Below are positions 1 through 8,550 of a stretch of DNA of 64,000 bases, in pieces (within the stretch, counting starts at the first letter, position 1; every line of letters starts with the position of its first letter). The position numbers were made by a program, and so were the translations under genes. The notes below the pieces were generated by a model. The model was not told where the DNA came from and ran no database searches. It saw nothing but the letters and a program-made list of their open reading frames with translations. The DNA is taken from assembly GCF_020329485.1 (NCBI RefSeq), contig NZ_JAGKJI010000006.1, forward strand, positions 62,001 to 126,000, given 5' to 3'. Origin of the DNA: Bradyrhizobium cenepequi. Its GTDB lineage: Bacteria > Pseudomonadota > Alphaproteobacteria > Rhizobiales > Xanthobacteraceae.

Positions 1-2
1 AG

Positions 3-791
3 GCCGAAGCCGGCGTCGCCGCCGCGCAGGCCGCGCTCGACAATCTGAACAACCAGGTCGAGCTGCAGTACGCGACCATCGCACAGGCCGAGGCCGCGCA
101 AGTATCTGCGGCGGCGTTGGAGGTCGAGGCGCGTCAGGAACAGGAGCGCCAGCAATCACTGTCGCTGACGGACGCGGGCACGCGGCAGCGGCTCGAGCAG
201 GCGACTGCGGCTTATGCAAAAGCGCAAGCCGATGTGCGCGCAAGCCGCGCCGTGATCGCCGCCCAGCGTCATCAGCTCGAGGTGCTGCAGGGCACCAAGA
301 AGCAGCGCGCCGCCGATCTCGATGCTGCCAAGGCGCAGCTGGCCGCCGCAAAACTCAAGCTCGGCTACACCACGATCGTGGCGCCGTTCGACGGCGTGGT
401 CGGTGAGCGGCAGGTGCAGCCGGGCGACTACGTCAATATCGGCACCAACCTGATCAATGTCGTGCCGCTGCCAAACGTCTATGTGATCGCCAACTACAAG
501 GAGACCCAGCTCACGCGGGTGAGGCCGGGCCAACCCGTCGTGATTACGGTCGATAGTTTCCCGAACCAGAAACTGCATGGCCGCGTCGAGCGCATTGCGC
601 CGGCCAGCGGCTCGCAATTCGCCCTATTGCCGCCGGATAACGCCACCGGCAATTTCACCAAAGTCGTGCAGCGTATTCCGGTCCGTATCCGTTTCGACGA
701 TGACCAGCCGCTGTTGTCGCGCCTGTTGCCCGGCATGTCCGTGGTCACCCGCATCAACACCAGCGAAGCGGGGGCCGATGGCGGCAAATGA
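3..791 (+). CDS. HlyD-family secretion adaptor (partial, 5' end outside window)
   Basis: Periplasmic membrane-fusion subunit of a tripartite drug efflux system of the EmrA type. The reading frame is open from the window edge, so the N-terminal membrane anchor is missing. Visible parts are an Ala/Gln-rich coiled-coil hairpin (first ~110 residues), the second half of the lipoyl/barrel-sandwich domain (TTIVAPFDGVVGERQVQPGD) and a beta-barrel segment ending RIRFDDDQPLLSRLLPGMSV. Its stop overlaps the start of the DHA2 transporter by 14 bp, so the two are co-translated and probably form one exporter. The substrate cannot be read from the sequence. Confidence 0.9.
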   Translation, partial: AEAGVAAAQAALDNLNNQVELQYATIAQAEAAQVSAAALEVEARQEQERQQSLSLTDAGTRQRLEQATAAYAKAQADVRASRAVIAAQRHQLEVLQGTKKQRAADLDAAKAQLAAAKLKLGYTTIVAPFDGVVGERQVQPGDYVNIGTNLINVVPLPNVYVIANYKETQLTRVRPGQPVVITVDSFPNQKLHGRVERIAPASGSQFALLPPDNATGNFTKVVQRIPVRIRFDDDQPLLSRLLPGMSVVTRINTSEAGADGGK

Positions 792-2406
792 CGATGCCGG
801 CCGCGGACCGATCTCGCAGGGCGGCATCGCGCGGCAGCCGCTGTTTGCGGTGGTCGCGGTGCTGCTCGGCTCGTTCCTCGCCAATTTCGACAGCCGGCTG
901 ACCACCGTTGGCCTGCCGGATTTGCGCGGCGCCTTCTCGCTCGGTTTCGACGAGGGCGCCTGGCTTTCAACCGCGGGAATCGGTTCGCAGATCTTCATCG
1001 CGCCGGCGGTCGCCTGGCTCGCCACGGTGTTCGGCCTGCGCCGCGTATTGGGCATCCCGAGCCTCGTCTATGCCGGGGTATCGCTGACTATCCCATTCGT
1101 CGACCATTACCCCACGCTGATCGCGCTCAGCATCGTGCATGGCCTCTTGCTTGGCACTTTCGTGCCGGCGACGCTGATGATCGTGTTCCGGAATCTGCCG
1201 ATCCGCTGGTGGATTCCGGCGATATCGATCTACGCGATCCGCGTCGGCTTCGCGCTCGATACCTCGACCTCGCTGGTCGGTTTCTATGTCGATCATCTCG
1301 GTTGGCAATGGCTGTACTGGCAGGGCGTGGTCATCGCGCCTCTGATGGGCCTGATGGTTTATCTCGGCACGCCGAATGAACCCGTCAACAAGAACCTGCT
1401 TCGCGATGCGGATTGGGGCGGCATGCTCCTGCTCGGCACGTCGGTCTCGATGATCTATGCCGGCCTTGACCAGGGCAATCGGCTCGACTGGCTCGGATCC
1501 GGCACGGTGATGGCGCTGCTGCTTGGCGGCGCTGCGCTGTTCGTCGTCTTCCTGATCAACGAGGCCATGGTGCGGCAGCCCTGGGCGCATGTGAATGTGC
1601 TGTTCTCGCGCAACATCGGGCTCTCGCTGGTCGTCATCCTGCTCTACACCCTCACCAGCCTGTCCAATTCGTCGCTGGTGCCGAATTTCCTCGGCACTAT
1701 CGCGCTGATGCGGCCGGAGCAGAGCGGCGTTTTGCTCTTGACCTACGGGGCGCTGCCGATGTTCGTGCTGGTGCCGATCTCGATCTATCTGCTCAGGCAT
1801 TTCGATCCGCGTACCGTGGTGGTCCTGGGATTCTCGGCATTCGCGGCCGCAAATCTCTGGGGCACGCAATTGACCCATGACTGGGCGCGGGAGGATTTTG
1901 TCGGCGTCGTCATCCTGCAATCGATCGGGCAGTCGCTGACGCTATTGCCGATCATCATCATGGCGCTGTCCAATTCCGACCCGAGCCGCGCCACGGCGTT
2001 TGCCGCCTATATCCAGATCATGCGGCTTGGCGGCGCCGAGATCGGCGTGGCGCTGATGGGCACCTGGCTGCGGGTCCGCGAGCAGATCCATTCCAACTAT
2101 ATCGGGCAACACGTCGCCAATGGCGACGTCAACGTCGTGCGCATGCTCGAGCAACTCGCCGACCAATTCGCCGCCCATGGCGTGGGTCTGGCCCAGGCGC
2201 GCGCGATGGGAACGCTGGCGGCGCTGGTGCAGCGCGAGGCCAATGTGCTCGCCTATATCGACGGCTTCTGGCTGTGCTTCTGGCTGGCGATGACCGCGCT
2301 GTTTTTCGTCGCCCTGATTACCCGTGCGCCGCCGGGGCCGTTCACGCCCGAGCCGTTCGGCTTTGCCAAGATGCTGATGCGCAAGTGCGGAATGTCGGTG
2401 GCCTGA
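778..2406 (+). CDS. DHA2-family MFS drug exporter (EmrB-like)
   Basis: Inner-membrane proton-driven exporter of 542 residues, the usual size for 14-helix DHA2 proteins. The first helix begins near residue 20 (LFAVVAVLLGSFLANFDSRL) and hydrophobic segments follow to about residue 525. I chose ATG 778, inside the end of the HlyD gene, because the longer upstream frame is antisense-like Ser/Arg/Pro-rich sequence. The 14-bp overlap with the adaptor gene argues for translational coupling and a joint efflux pump. Helix 1 carries FDSRLTTVG where many EmrB proteins have DxTIVNVALP, so it belongs to a divergent DHA2 subgroup. Confidence 0.9.
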   Translation: MAANDDAGRGPISQGGIARQPLFAVVAVLLGSFLANFDSRLTTVGLPDLRGAFSLGFDEGAWLSTAGIGSQIFIAPAVAWLATVFGLRRVLGIPSLVYAGVSLTIPFVDHYPTLIALSIVHGLLLGTFVPATLMIVFRNLPIRWWIPAISIYAIRVGFALDTSTSLVGFYVDHLGWQWLYWQGVVIAPLMGLMVYLGTPNEPVNKNLLRDADWGGMLLLGTSVSMIYAGLDQGNRLDWLGSGTVMALLLGGAALFVVFLINEAMVRQPWAHVNVLFSRNIGLSLVVILLYTLTSLSNSSLVPNFLGTIALMRPEQSGVLLLTYGALPMFVLVPISIYLLRHFDPRTVVVLGFSAFAAANLWGTQLTHDWAREDFVGVVILQSIGQSLTLLPIIIMALSNSDPSRATAFAAYIQIMRLGGAEIGVALMGTWLRVREQIHSNYIGQHVANGDVNVVRMLEQLADQFAAHGVGLAQARAMGTLAALVQREANVLAYIDGFWLCFWLAMTALFFVALITRAPPGPFTPEPFGFAKMLMRKCGMSVA

Positions 2407-2419
2407 TCGTCGATTGCTA

Positions 2420-2468
2420 GAGCATGATCCGGAAAAGTGTGAAGCGGTTTTCCGAAAAGATCATGCTC
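2420..2468. repeat. Palindromic REP-like repeat (GAGCATGA...TCATGCTC)
   Basis: Imperfect palindrome with outer arms GAGCATGATC / GATCATGCTC and an inner CGGAAAA/TTTTCCG pairing. Related copies lie near 22583, 33888 and 36868. It sits between the convergent DHA2 and EI24 genes. Confidence 0.7.
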
Positions 2469-2517
2469 AAACAATAACCTAAAGCGCGATGATGATTCAT
2501 CCTCATCTCATCGCGCT

Positions 2518-3267
2518 TTAGCGCATCGACATTTCCTGCCGTCTGGGCTCGAGCAATTCCGGCCGCGGCCCTGAGAGGCGCTTGTGCATGTGGACCATGA
2601 AAGCCATGCCAAACAGCGGCGTCGCCAGGTTGACGATCGGGATCGACACGAAGGCGGCTATGATCAGGCCGGCGGTGAATATGGTCGCGGCATTGTCGCG
2701 GCGCATCGCTTTCGCTTCCGCCGGCGGCCGGAACCGCATCGCGGCAAGCTCAAAATATTCGCGGCCCAACAGCCATGCGGTGGCGAGGAAGAAGATCAGG
2801 AAGCCGGCACCGGCGAGGAGCACAAAGGGCAGCGCGATCAGATAGACCAGGATCGTCAGCAGCGCGGTCTTGACGCCCTCGGCCATGGCAAGGTTGAACG
2901 GCAGCGGGACACCGGGCTGTTCGGCCGGATAATGTTCACGCTCGACATGGTCGGCGACATCGTCGACGAACAGGCTCGCCACCAGCGAGGTGATTGCAGG
3001 CATCAGGAAGATGCCGCCAAGCACCACGCCGAAACCAGCGGCGATCGACACGATCCAGGAGAGCACGTTGAGTGTGGAATGGAAGTTGGGGCCGAGCAGG
3101 CCCTCGGCCCAGACCTCGCCATAGTCGGCAAACCAGCTCAGGAGCCGCTGCAATCCGATCGCGAGCACGGTCACCAATACCAGCGCTACGCCGATCGAGC
3201 GCCACAGGATCGAGCGCATCGGCGGCGACAGGATTTGCGTGAGCGCCTTGACGGCGGCGTCTAACAT
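2518..3267 (-). CDS. EI24/CysZ-like integral membrane protein
   Basis: A 249-residue inner-membrane protein with about four hydrophobic blocks (residues ~17-45, 55-85, 115-160, 190-225). The segment FGVVLGGIFLMPAITSLVAS followed by FVDDVADHVE matches the EI24-domain (former DUF540) pattern, which includes sulfate permease CysZ. In alphaproteobacteria these genes are mostly unstudied and not linked to sulfur genes; none is nearby here, so sulfate transport is not claimed. It lies 76 bp downstream of the true end of the disrupted nikR on the same strand. Confidence 0.75.
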   Translation of the reverse strand: MLDAAVKALTQILSPPMRSILWRSIGVALVLVTVLAIGLQRLLSWFADYGEVWAEGLLGPNFHSTLNVLSWIVSIAAGFGVVLGGIFLMPAITSLVASLFVDDVADHVEREHYPAEQPGVPLPFNLAMAEGVKTALLTILVYLIALPFVLLAGAGFLIFFLATAWLLGREYFELAAMRFRPPAEAKAMRRDNAATIFTAGLIIAAFVSIPIVNLATPLFGMAFMVHMHKRLSGPRPELLEPRRQEMSMR

Positions 3268-3343
3268 GGTGGATCTACCTCAAGGAAGCCCCTGCGGGAG
3301 GTAGACATGGCCGATGGCTTCGGCAAGAGCCGGATGCTGCCCC

Positions 3344-3779
3344 TCAACCGTGCCCATGCTTGCGCGGCTTCTTGTCCGCTACGGTCGGGATCATCACGAC
3401 CCGGCCATAGCGCACGCCGCGTTCGGCGATGACGTGGTCCGGCGAGATGGCGGACGTCGCCGGCGGCGCCCTTCAGCGCCGTCACCTCCATGCAGCTATC
3501 ATTGTCGAGGTGGACGTGCAGCGTCGCCAGCGACAGGTCATGGTGACCATGGAAGTTCTGCACCAGCCGTTTCGACAGGTCGCGCGCGGCGTGGTCGTAG
3601 ATGTACACCAGCGCGGCCACGCATTGCCCTGAAGGCGTCGCGTTCTCCGCACTCTGCTGCAATCCCGCCCGCGCGAGATCGCGGATGATCTCCGAGCGGT
3701 TCTGGTAGCCGCGCGCTTTTGCCGCGGCATCGATCTCGGCAAGCAGGTCGTCCTCGATGGTGATGGTGATCCGTTGCAT
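3344..3779 (-). pseudogene. nikR: Nickel-responsive regulator NikR, frameshifted
   Basis: Ribbon-helix-helix nickel sensor. The N-terminus (MQRITITIEDDLLAEIDAAA) is the RHH DNA-binding domain. The ACT-like metal domain follows, with the nickel ligands visible: His in HHDLSLATLHVHLD and Cys in CMEVTALKG. At about 3439-3442 (CCGG) one extra base shifts the frame. Removing it restores HLADHVIAERGVRYGRVV and a normal end at TGA 3346-3344, giving about 144 residues. As it stands, the frame runs on to 3261 with an unrelated tail. The break falls after the metal ligands but inside the tetramer-forming domain. It could be a real mutation or a base-call error; the decay of the neighbouring target gene favours a real loss. 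Confidence 0.8.
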
Positions 3780-3812
3780 CAGAAAATTCCGATTGGTGTC
3801 GCGGGCGCGACA

Positions 3813-3840
3813 GTATGATGTTCCGGTTGTAACATCATAC
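3813..3840. promoter_or_regulatory. NikR operator (GTATGA-N16-TCATAC)
   Basis: Exact match to the E. coli-type NikR recognition site: half-sites GTATGA at 3813-3818 and TCATAC at 3835-3840 separated by exactly 16 bases. It lies between divergent nikR (start 3779) and the TonB-receptor remnant (start about 3928), 33 bp upstream of the nikR start, so it could serve both. The match to the known consensus is direct; binding is inferred. Confidence 0.9.
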
Positions 3841-3927
3841 TAGGCTTGCTAGCCTCGCTGGGCCGGGGTTGAAGTCGAACTGGTTGCCTCTCGGATTGTA
3901 GCAGGTTGCCATGCGGGGGCATGGGCA

Positions 3928-4560
3928 TTGCGTAAACTTGTCGGGTGGATTTTTCCCACGGCCTCCCTTGTTGTCCTCACGTCGGCGGCGCAGGCAGAGA
4001 TGGCTGCGGTCGGAGCAGGAAACCAGCTTCCCTCCGTCACGGTGACGTCGCCCGAGATGGCGACGCCGAAGCGGATCAAGCGGACCGAACAGTCGCGCCG
4101 TCCACAGAGCGGGCGAAATCCTCACGCTGCCCAATCGGGGCTGCCTGCATCGGCGGCGAGCGGCATCGCTCCCGGTTCGGGAGATTCGGACACCACCAAT
4201 GTTCGGCCGACGGCCGCGAGCGAGATGCGCATCAGCGGCGAGGAGGTCAATGCGCTGCCGGTGTCGCGTGTCGGCGAGGTGCTGGAAGTTGTGCCTGGCC
4301 TGATCGTCACCTAGCATTCCGGCGAGGGCAAGGCCAACCAGTAATCCTCGCTGATCTTCAACGCCCGCGCCGGCTACCAGTTCGACAATGGCATGCGGCT
4401 GCAGCTCGACGTGCTCAATCTCTTCAATGCCAACACCAACCAGATCGAATACTACTATCTGTCGCGTCTGCCGGGCGAGCCGATCGACGGCGTCGCCGAC
4501 CGTCACATCCATCCGGCCGAATCGCTCGCGGTCCGGCTGACGCTGGCGGCGGGTTTCTAG
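3928..4560 (+). pseudogene. TonB-dependent (nickel?) receptor remnant with nonsense codon and large internal deletion
   Basis: The first 128 codons (TTG start at 3928) encode a signal peptide (to about QAE) and the start of a plug domain (VSRVGEVLEVVPGLIVT). The frame then meets TAG where HSGEGKANQ, a common plug motif, should follow an intact Gln codon, so CAG changed to TAG. A few codons later a second stop (TAA) falls at a junction where about 500 codons of barrel are missing. The same frame resumes with a typical receptor C-terminus (FNARAGYQFDNGMRLQLDVL) ending LAVRLTLAAGF and a stop at 4560. The terminal Phe is the usual last residue of outer-membrane barrels. A NikR box upstream suggests it was a nickel-uptake receptor. 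Confidence 0.85.
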
Positions 4561-4565
4561 CGCGA

Positions 4566-5453
4566 TTAAGCCGCGAGTCTCTCCGCCTTCACTTCCGTAT
4601 CTTCAGGCGCAGCCGGAAGCGGCGTTTCCTGGTCAATCGTTTCAGGAACGAGCGGCGGCGATTTTTTCTGAAACACACTGAATTCGCCCGCCACCTCCTC
4701 AAGCGGCTTCTGCTTGTCGGCCCAGTGCAGGGCGGTGTAGTCGAAGCCGTGCACGATGGTGGGTTTGACGACTTCGAAATAGGGCGAGATGTCGAAGTCG
4801 CGCGGCATGTAGAGCGAGGAATCGCGGATATGCAGGATCTCGCGCCGCGCCCTGCGGCTCGAAGTGCGCGTGATCTTGGGCAGGATCGGGTAGCGCACGG
4901 CGTCGAAGGCCTGTGCGATCAGTGCCGAGCAGATGATCTTGGTAGGATCGCCCGATCCAAGCGCGATCATCCGCCGACGCCAGCGCTGCGGCACCGGCAT
5001 TGGGAACAGATAGCGCGCGAGATCGACGATGTTCTTGGTGTCGTAGCCGAAGCCGATCCGGTTGATGGCGTAGCGGCACACCGTCTCGCGGTCCTCGTAG
5101 GACAGTCCGACCGGACGGCAGAGGCGGGTGTGATAGGGGAAATATTTCGACAGCGGCGCCGATGTCACGCCTTCGCCGATATTGGCCTCGATCAGCACAT
5201 GCGGCTCGCCGTCCGCCTCGCCGGCGCCGTCGACCGGACCGACATAGAGCGCGGCGTGCGACCAGGTCGACTGCGTGAGGTATTTGATGATGCCGGAAAT
5301 CCGGTTGTTGCCTTCGACCAGCAGGACATCGCCAGGCTGGATCACGCCGCGCAGATGCTCCGGATCGCTCGGCGTGAACGGCTCGTAACCGAGAATCTCC
5401 TTCTGCAGGTAACCCGCGATCACCTTGCCGATCGTGTCGAGCATGACGCCCAT
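4566..5453 (-). CDS. YiiX/YebB-like permuted papain-fold cysteine hydrolase
   Basis: Member of the circularly permuted NlpC/P60 (papain-like) superfamily. The N-terminal part shows PGDVLLVEGNNRISGIIKYL then STWSHAALYVG, which carries the catalytic His. The presumed nucleophile Cys follows in KIICSALIAQAFDAV, the permuted order. Start chosen at 5453 (MGVMLDTIGK) because a purine-rich GGGGGGAAG lies just upstream; an in-frame start at 5522 would add 23 residues. No signal peptide is evident. Substrate unknown; relatives cleave peptide or amide bonds, or lipids. It ends 5 bp from the TonB-receptor remnant on the other strand. Confidence 0.75.
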   Translation of the reverse strand: MGVMLDTIGKVIAGYLQKEILGYEPFTPSDPEHLRGVIQPGDVLLVEGNNRISGIIKYLTQSTWSHAALYVGPVDGAGEADGEPHVLIEANIGEGVTSAPLSKYFPYHTRLCRPVGLSYEDRETVCRYAINRIGFGYDTKNIVDLARYLFPMPVPQRWRRRMIALGSGDPTKIICSALIAQAFDAVRYPILPKITRTSSRRARREILHIRDSSLYMPRDFDISPYFEVVKPTIVHGFDYTALHWADKQKPLEEVAGEFSVFQKKSPPLVPETIDQETPLPAAPEDTEVKAERLAA

Positions 5454-5644
5454 GAAACTTCCCCCCGCGCGGCTTGCCCTTCCCGCTTCTTGGTTCCTTA
5501 TCATGGTCGCGAGCCGTTGCAATTTGGTTCATCGGCGCAGCCGATCAATCATGATTGATTCACCATGACGGTTGCTGCCCCGCATGAGATGCGGCAAGGT
5601 TCGCGGGCCGTTCCCATTTGCTTCAAGCCTGCGGAAACCATGAT

Positions 5645-7063
5645 ATGAGGATTACCCGCCGCGACTTTCTGTCGGCGTCCGCAGGCATCGCCGCTACTCC
5701 GTTGCTTGCCGGCCGCGCTAGTGCGGCGGCGCCGCGCGAGGCCGACATCGTGGTCATTGGTGCGGGCGCTGCCGGCATTGCTGCGGCGCGACGGGTGTTG
5801 GCGGCGGGCCGTAAGGTGATCGTGCTGGAAGCCGCGAGCCAGATCGGCGGCCGGTGCCAGACCGACAGCTCGACCTTCGAGGTGCCGTTCGATCGCGGCG
5901 CGCGCTGGACGCATAATCCCGAGACCAATCCGATGATCCGGCTCGCGCGGACCGCCGGCCTCGAGCTCATGCCGGCACCGGCGGGCGAGAAGATCCGGAT
6001 CGGCCGACGCAATGCGCGTCCCGGCGAGACCGAGGAGTTCCTGGCCGCGCTGGTGCGCGCCAATCGCGCGATCGACGATGCCGCGCGGCGGAGCGACGTC
6101 TCCTGCGCCTCGGTGCTGCCAAAGGAGCTTGGCGATTGGGCCGGCACGGCGGAGTTCGTGCTCGGTGCCAGTTTTACCGGCAAGGACCTCAAGGATATTT
6201 CGGTCGTCGACAGGGCGCGGGCGCAGGATCGCACCAGCGCGATCGCTTGCCGACAGGGGCTCGGCACGCTGGTCACGAAGCTCGGTGAGCAGTTGCCGGT
6301 GGCACTGTCCACGCCGGCGAAACGCCTCTCCTGGAGCAACCGCGACGTCGTCGTGGACACGACCTCCGGCAAGATCCAGGCGCGCGCCGCCATCATCACG
6401 GTGTCGATCAATGTGCTCGCATCCGGCAAGCTCAGGTTCGATTCCGATCTTCCCAAGCGCGTCAATGACGCCATGGCCAAGCTCAGCCTCGGCAGCTACG
6501 ACCGCATCGCGCTGGAGCTGCCGGGCAATCCGCTTGGGTTTGCGCGTGACGATGTCCTGATCGAGCAGAGCAATTCGACTCGCACCGCGCTGCTCTATGC
6601 CAATATCGGCGGTTCATCCTTGTGCACGATCGACGTCGCGGGCTCGTTCGGCCGCGATATCTCGGCAGAGGGCGAGCAGGCGATGGTCGCATTCGCGTCG
6701 GACTGGCTGAAGAAGCTGTTCGGCAGCGATGCGGTGGCCGGCATCAAGAACTCGAGCGCGACGCGCTGGAATGCTTCGCCCTACATACTCGGCGCGATGT
6801 CGGTGGCCGCGCCGGGCGGGCAGGCCGCTCGGAGAGCGCTGATCGATCCGGTTGGCTGCATGTATTTCGCCGGCGAGGCCACGCACGAAACCTTGTGGGG
6901 TACGGTCGACGGCGCCTGGGAGAGCGGCGAGCGGGCCGCGGAAGCGGCGCTGCGTCGGATCGGCGCGTTGTCGGCTGCACCGGCGGCAGCGCCGCCGCCC
7001 CAGAAGCAACGCCGGCGCACGCCGCGGGCGCAATCGGCCCAGCCGCGAGGGCTGTTCGACTGA
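5645..7063 (+). CDS. Tat-exported flavin-containing amine oxidase
   Basis: FAD-dependent monoamine/polyamine oxidase family, 472 residues. The start at 5645 gives a clear twin-arginine signal (MRITRRDFLSASAGIAATP...ASA) predicting export of the folded flavoprotein. The Rossmann FAD motif VVIGAGAAGIAAARRVLAAG begins near residue 38, followed by IGGRCQTD. The C-terminal FAD-binding block (YFAGEATHETLWGTVDGAWE) is present near residues 410-430. The tail is Pro/Gln/Arg-rich and low complexity. It overlaps the next gene by one base (TGATG), so they are co-transcribed. Substrate amine not deducible. Confidence 0.87.
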   Translation: MRITRRDFLSASAGIAATPLLAGRASAAAPREADIVVIGAGAAGIAAARRVLAAGRKVIVLEAASQIGGRCQTDSSTFEVPFDRGARWTHNPETNPMIRLARTAGLELMPAPAGEKIRIGRRNARPGETEEFLAALVRANRAIDDAARRSDVSCASVLPKELGDWAGTAEFVLGASFTGKDLKDISVVDRARAQDRTSAIACRQGLGTLVTKLGEQLPVALSTPAKRLSWSNRDVVVDTTSGKIQARAAIITVSINVLASGKLRFDSDLPKRVNDAMAKLSLGSYDRIALELPGNPLGFARDDVLIEQSNSTRTALLYANIGGSSLCTIDVAGSFGRDISAEGEQAMVAFASDWLKKLFGSDAVAGIKNSSATRWNASPYILGAMSVAAPGGQAARRALIDPVGCMYFAGEATHETLWGTVDGAWESGERAAEAALRRIGALSAAPAAAPPPQKQRRRTPRAQSAQPRGLFD

Positions 7064-7731
7064 TGCCGCGCCCGAAAGCGTTGATCTCGTGGTCCAGCGG
7101 CAAGGACAGCGCGTTCGCATTGCACGAAGTGATGCAGGCAGGCGCGTTCGAGGTGGTCGGCGCGCTGACAACGGTCACCGAGAGCTTCGAGCGCGTCGCG
7201 GTCCACGACGTGCGGCCGCAGATTTTGCGCGCGCAATGCGAGGCAGCGGGGCTGCCGCAGCGGATCGTGCCGATCCCATATCCTTGCCCCAACGAAGTCT
7301 ATGAGGCGCGCATGGGCAAAGCAGTCGCGCAGGCTGTCGCCGAGGGCATCACGCACATGATCTTCGGCGATCTCTTCCTCGCGGACATTCGCGCCTACCG
7401 CGAGCAGAAGCTGGACGGTACCGGCATCACACCCGTCTTCCCACTGTGGGAACGGCCGACCCCAGCATTGGCGCAAGCTATGATCGCGAGTGGGCTGGAA
7501 GCCTATCTTACGACCGTTGACCTGAAGCGGCTCCCTGCGGAATTCGCCGGCCGCCGGTTCGATGCGCAGCTCCTCGCCGATCTCCCTGATGACGTCGATC
7601 CCTGTGGCGAGAACGGCGAGTTTCACACCTGCGTGGTCGCAGGCCCGATGTTCTCGCACCGGCTTGAAGTCACCACAGGTGAGCGCATGCAACGCGATGG
7701 CCACGCGTATTGCGATTTGGTGATTGGGTAG
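7063..7731 (+). CDS. PP-loop ATP-binding protein (diphthine--ammonia ligase / DUF71 family)
   Basis: 222 residues. The N-terminus has the PP-loop pyrophosphatase motif (ISWSSGKDSAFALHEV), and further conserved DUF71 motifs follow (FGDLFLADIRAYRE; GENGEFHTCVVAGPMF). Eukaryotic and archaeal members amidate diphthine on EF-2. Bacteria lack diphthamide, so the bacterial reaction is probably a different ATP-dependent amidation or thiolation. Start ATG overlaps the stop of the amine oxidase gene (TGATG), suggesting a functional link, perhaps use of released ammonia, which is speculative. Confidence 0.85.
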   Translation: MPRPKALISWSSGKDSAFALHEVMQAGAFEVVGALTTVTESFERVAVHDVRPQILRAQCEAAGLPQRIVPIPYPCPNEVYEARMGKAVAQAVAEGITHMIFGDLFLADIRAYREQKLDGTGITPVFPLWERPTPALAQAMIASGLEAYLTTVDLKRLPAEFAGRRFDAQLLADLPDDVDPCGENGEFHTCVVAGPMFSHRLEVTTGERMQRDGHAYCDLVIG

Positions 7732-7736
7732 CCGCT

Positions 7737-7862
7737 TCCATCGTCCTCGCGAAAGCGAGGACTCATAGCCACAGGGAGGTGTTGTGGTGCGAGTAAGCGG
7801 TTGCAGCGGAGCACATCACGGACGCCTGTGGTTATGGGTCCCGGGTCAAGCCCGGGACGACA
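7737..7862. repeat. Palindromic intergenic repeat
   Basis: Begins TCGTCCTCGCGAAAGCGAGG and ends with the palindrome GTCCCGGGTCAAGCCCGGGAC; GCCACAGG... and ...CCTGTGGTT also face each other. A degraded relative of the right half lies near 23580. Confidence 0.6.
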
Positions 7863-7877
7863 AGCGGGGCGTTCTGA

Positions 7878-8390
7878 TTCAAGATTTCAAACAGCGGAGA
7901 GGATGCGAGTCTGCGTTCTCGCGGCGCTTTTCGCCCGAGGTTTGCATCTCGTTCCGCCCTCTCATCGAACAGAGGGCGCAGGGAAAGCCGGGTGCCGGTT
8001 GCACCCGTGGGCCCCGTGCAACAAAAAGCACGGGGGTAGGACCACAGGTCAACCGGAGCAACACCGGCTTTCCCTGCGCGATGGTTTTACGGCTTACTTC
8101 GTGCTCTTCCCGGTGACCAGGCTTTCTTGCCACCGTCACTCTGCGGACACTCGATCCACAAAGCTTAGCGCCAGCGTCGGGGCGCCAGAACCACACGACT
8201 TCGCCGTCCGCGGATAGTCACGCTCGTCAGTCGCAGCACCCGCGTCCACCGCATCTCACCGCACGTTCGTGACGATCGCGAGCCGCCCCTCATTTGGATG
8301 AGACGCGCGGAGTCATAGTGCTGATTTGCCCGACGACGGAAGCGGAATGTTTTTTGCGCGAGGGCTGGACGGGGCAAATCAGTTTGGAAT
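7878..8390. repeat. Long multi-copy-type intergenic repeat; spurious ORFs only
   Basis: About 500 bp without a credible gene. Its plus-strand frame contains a GAGKAGCRLHP-type peptide, which I recall as a frequent artefact ORF from repeats in Bradyrhizobium and Rhodopseudomonas genomes (memory, not a search). The right end has an 11-bp perfect inverted pair, CTGATTTGCCC (8321-8331) and GGGCAAATCAG (8372-8382). With its neighbours it fills the 820-bp gap between the PP-loop gene and the TauE permease. Confidence 0.55.
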
Positions 8391-8411
8391 CAATGGCGAA
8401 TTTTTCTCCTC

Positions 8412-8517
8412 CGTCATTCCGGGGCGTCCGAAGGACGAGCCCGGAATCCATTGCTCCGCCAGCGCAAGTGGTTGAATGGATTCCGGGCTCGCGACTTCGT
8501 CGCGCCCCGGAATGACG
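8412..8517. repeat. REP-like palindrome (CGTCATTCCGGGGC...GCCCCGGAATGACG)
   Basis: About 105-bp imperfect palindrome with outer arms CGTCATTCCGGGGC and GCCCCGGAATGACG and inner arms CCCGGAATCCAT / ATGGATTCCGGG. The same family recurs at 16829, 40003 and 44503, always between genes. Confidence 0.85.
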
Positions 8518-8550
8518 ACGGAGGTGACGGCTCGATGTCCCCGCCTAGAC

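Noticed and set aside
967..1920. Long minus-strand open frame opposite the DHA2 transporter
   Set aside because: Composition (His/Gln/Arg/Asp-rich) is typical of the antisense of high-GC coding DNA; the plus-strand frame is a clear transporter.
7801..8217. 138-codon plus-strand frame in the gap after the PP-loop gene
   Set aside because: It lies in the repeat block, has no ribosome site and matches a known artefact peptide type.
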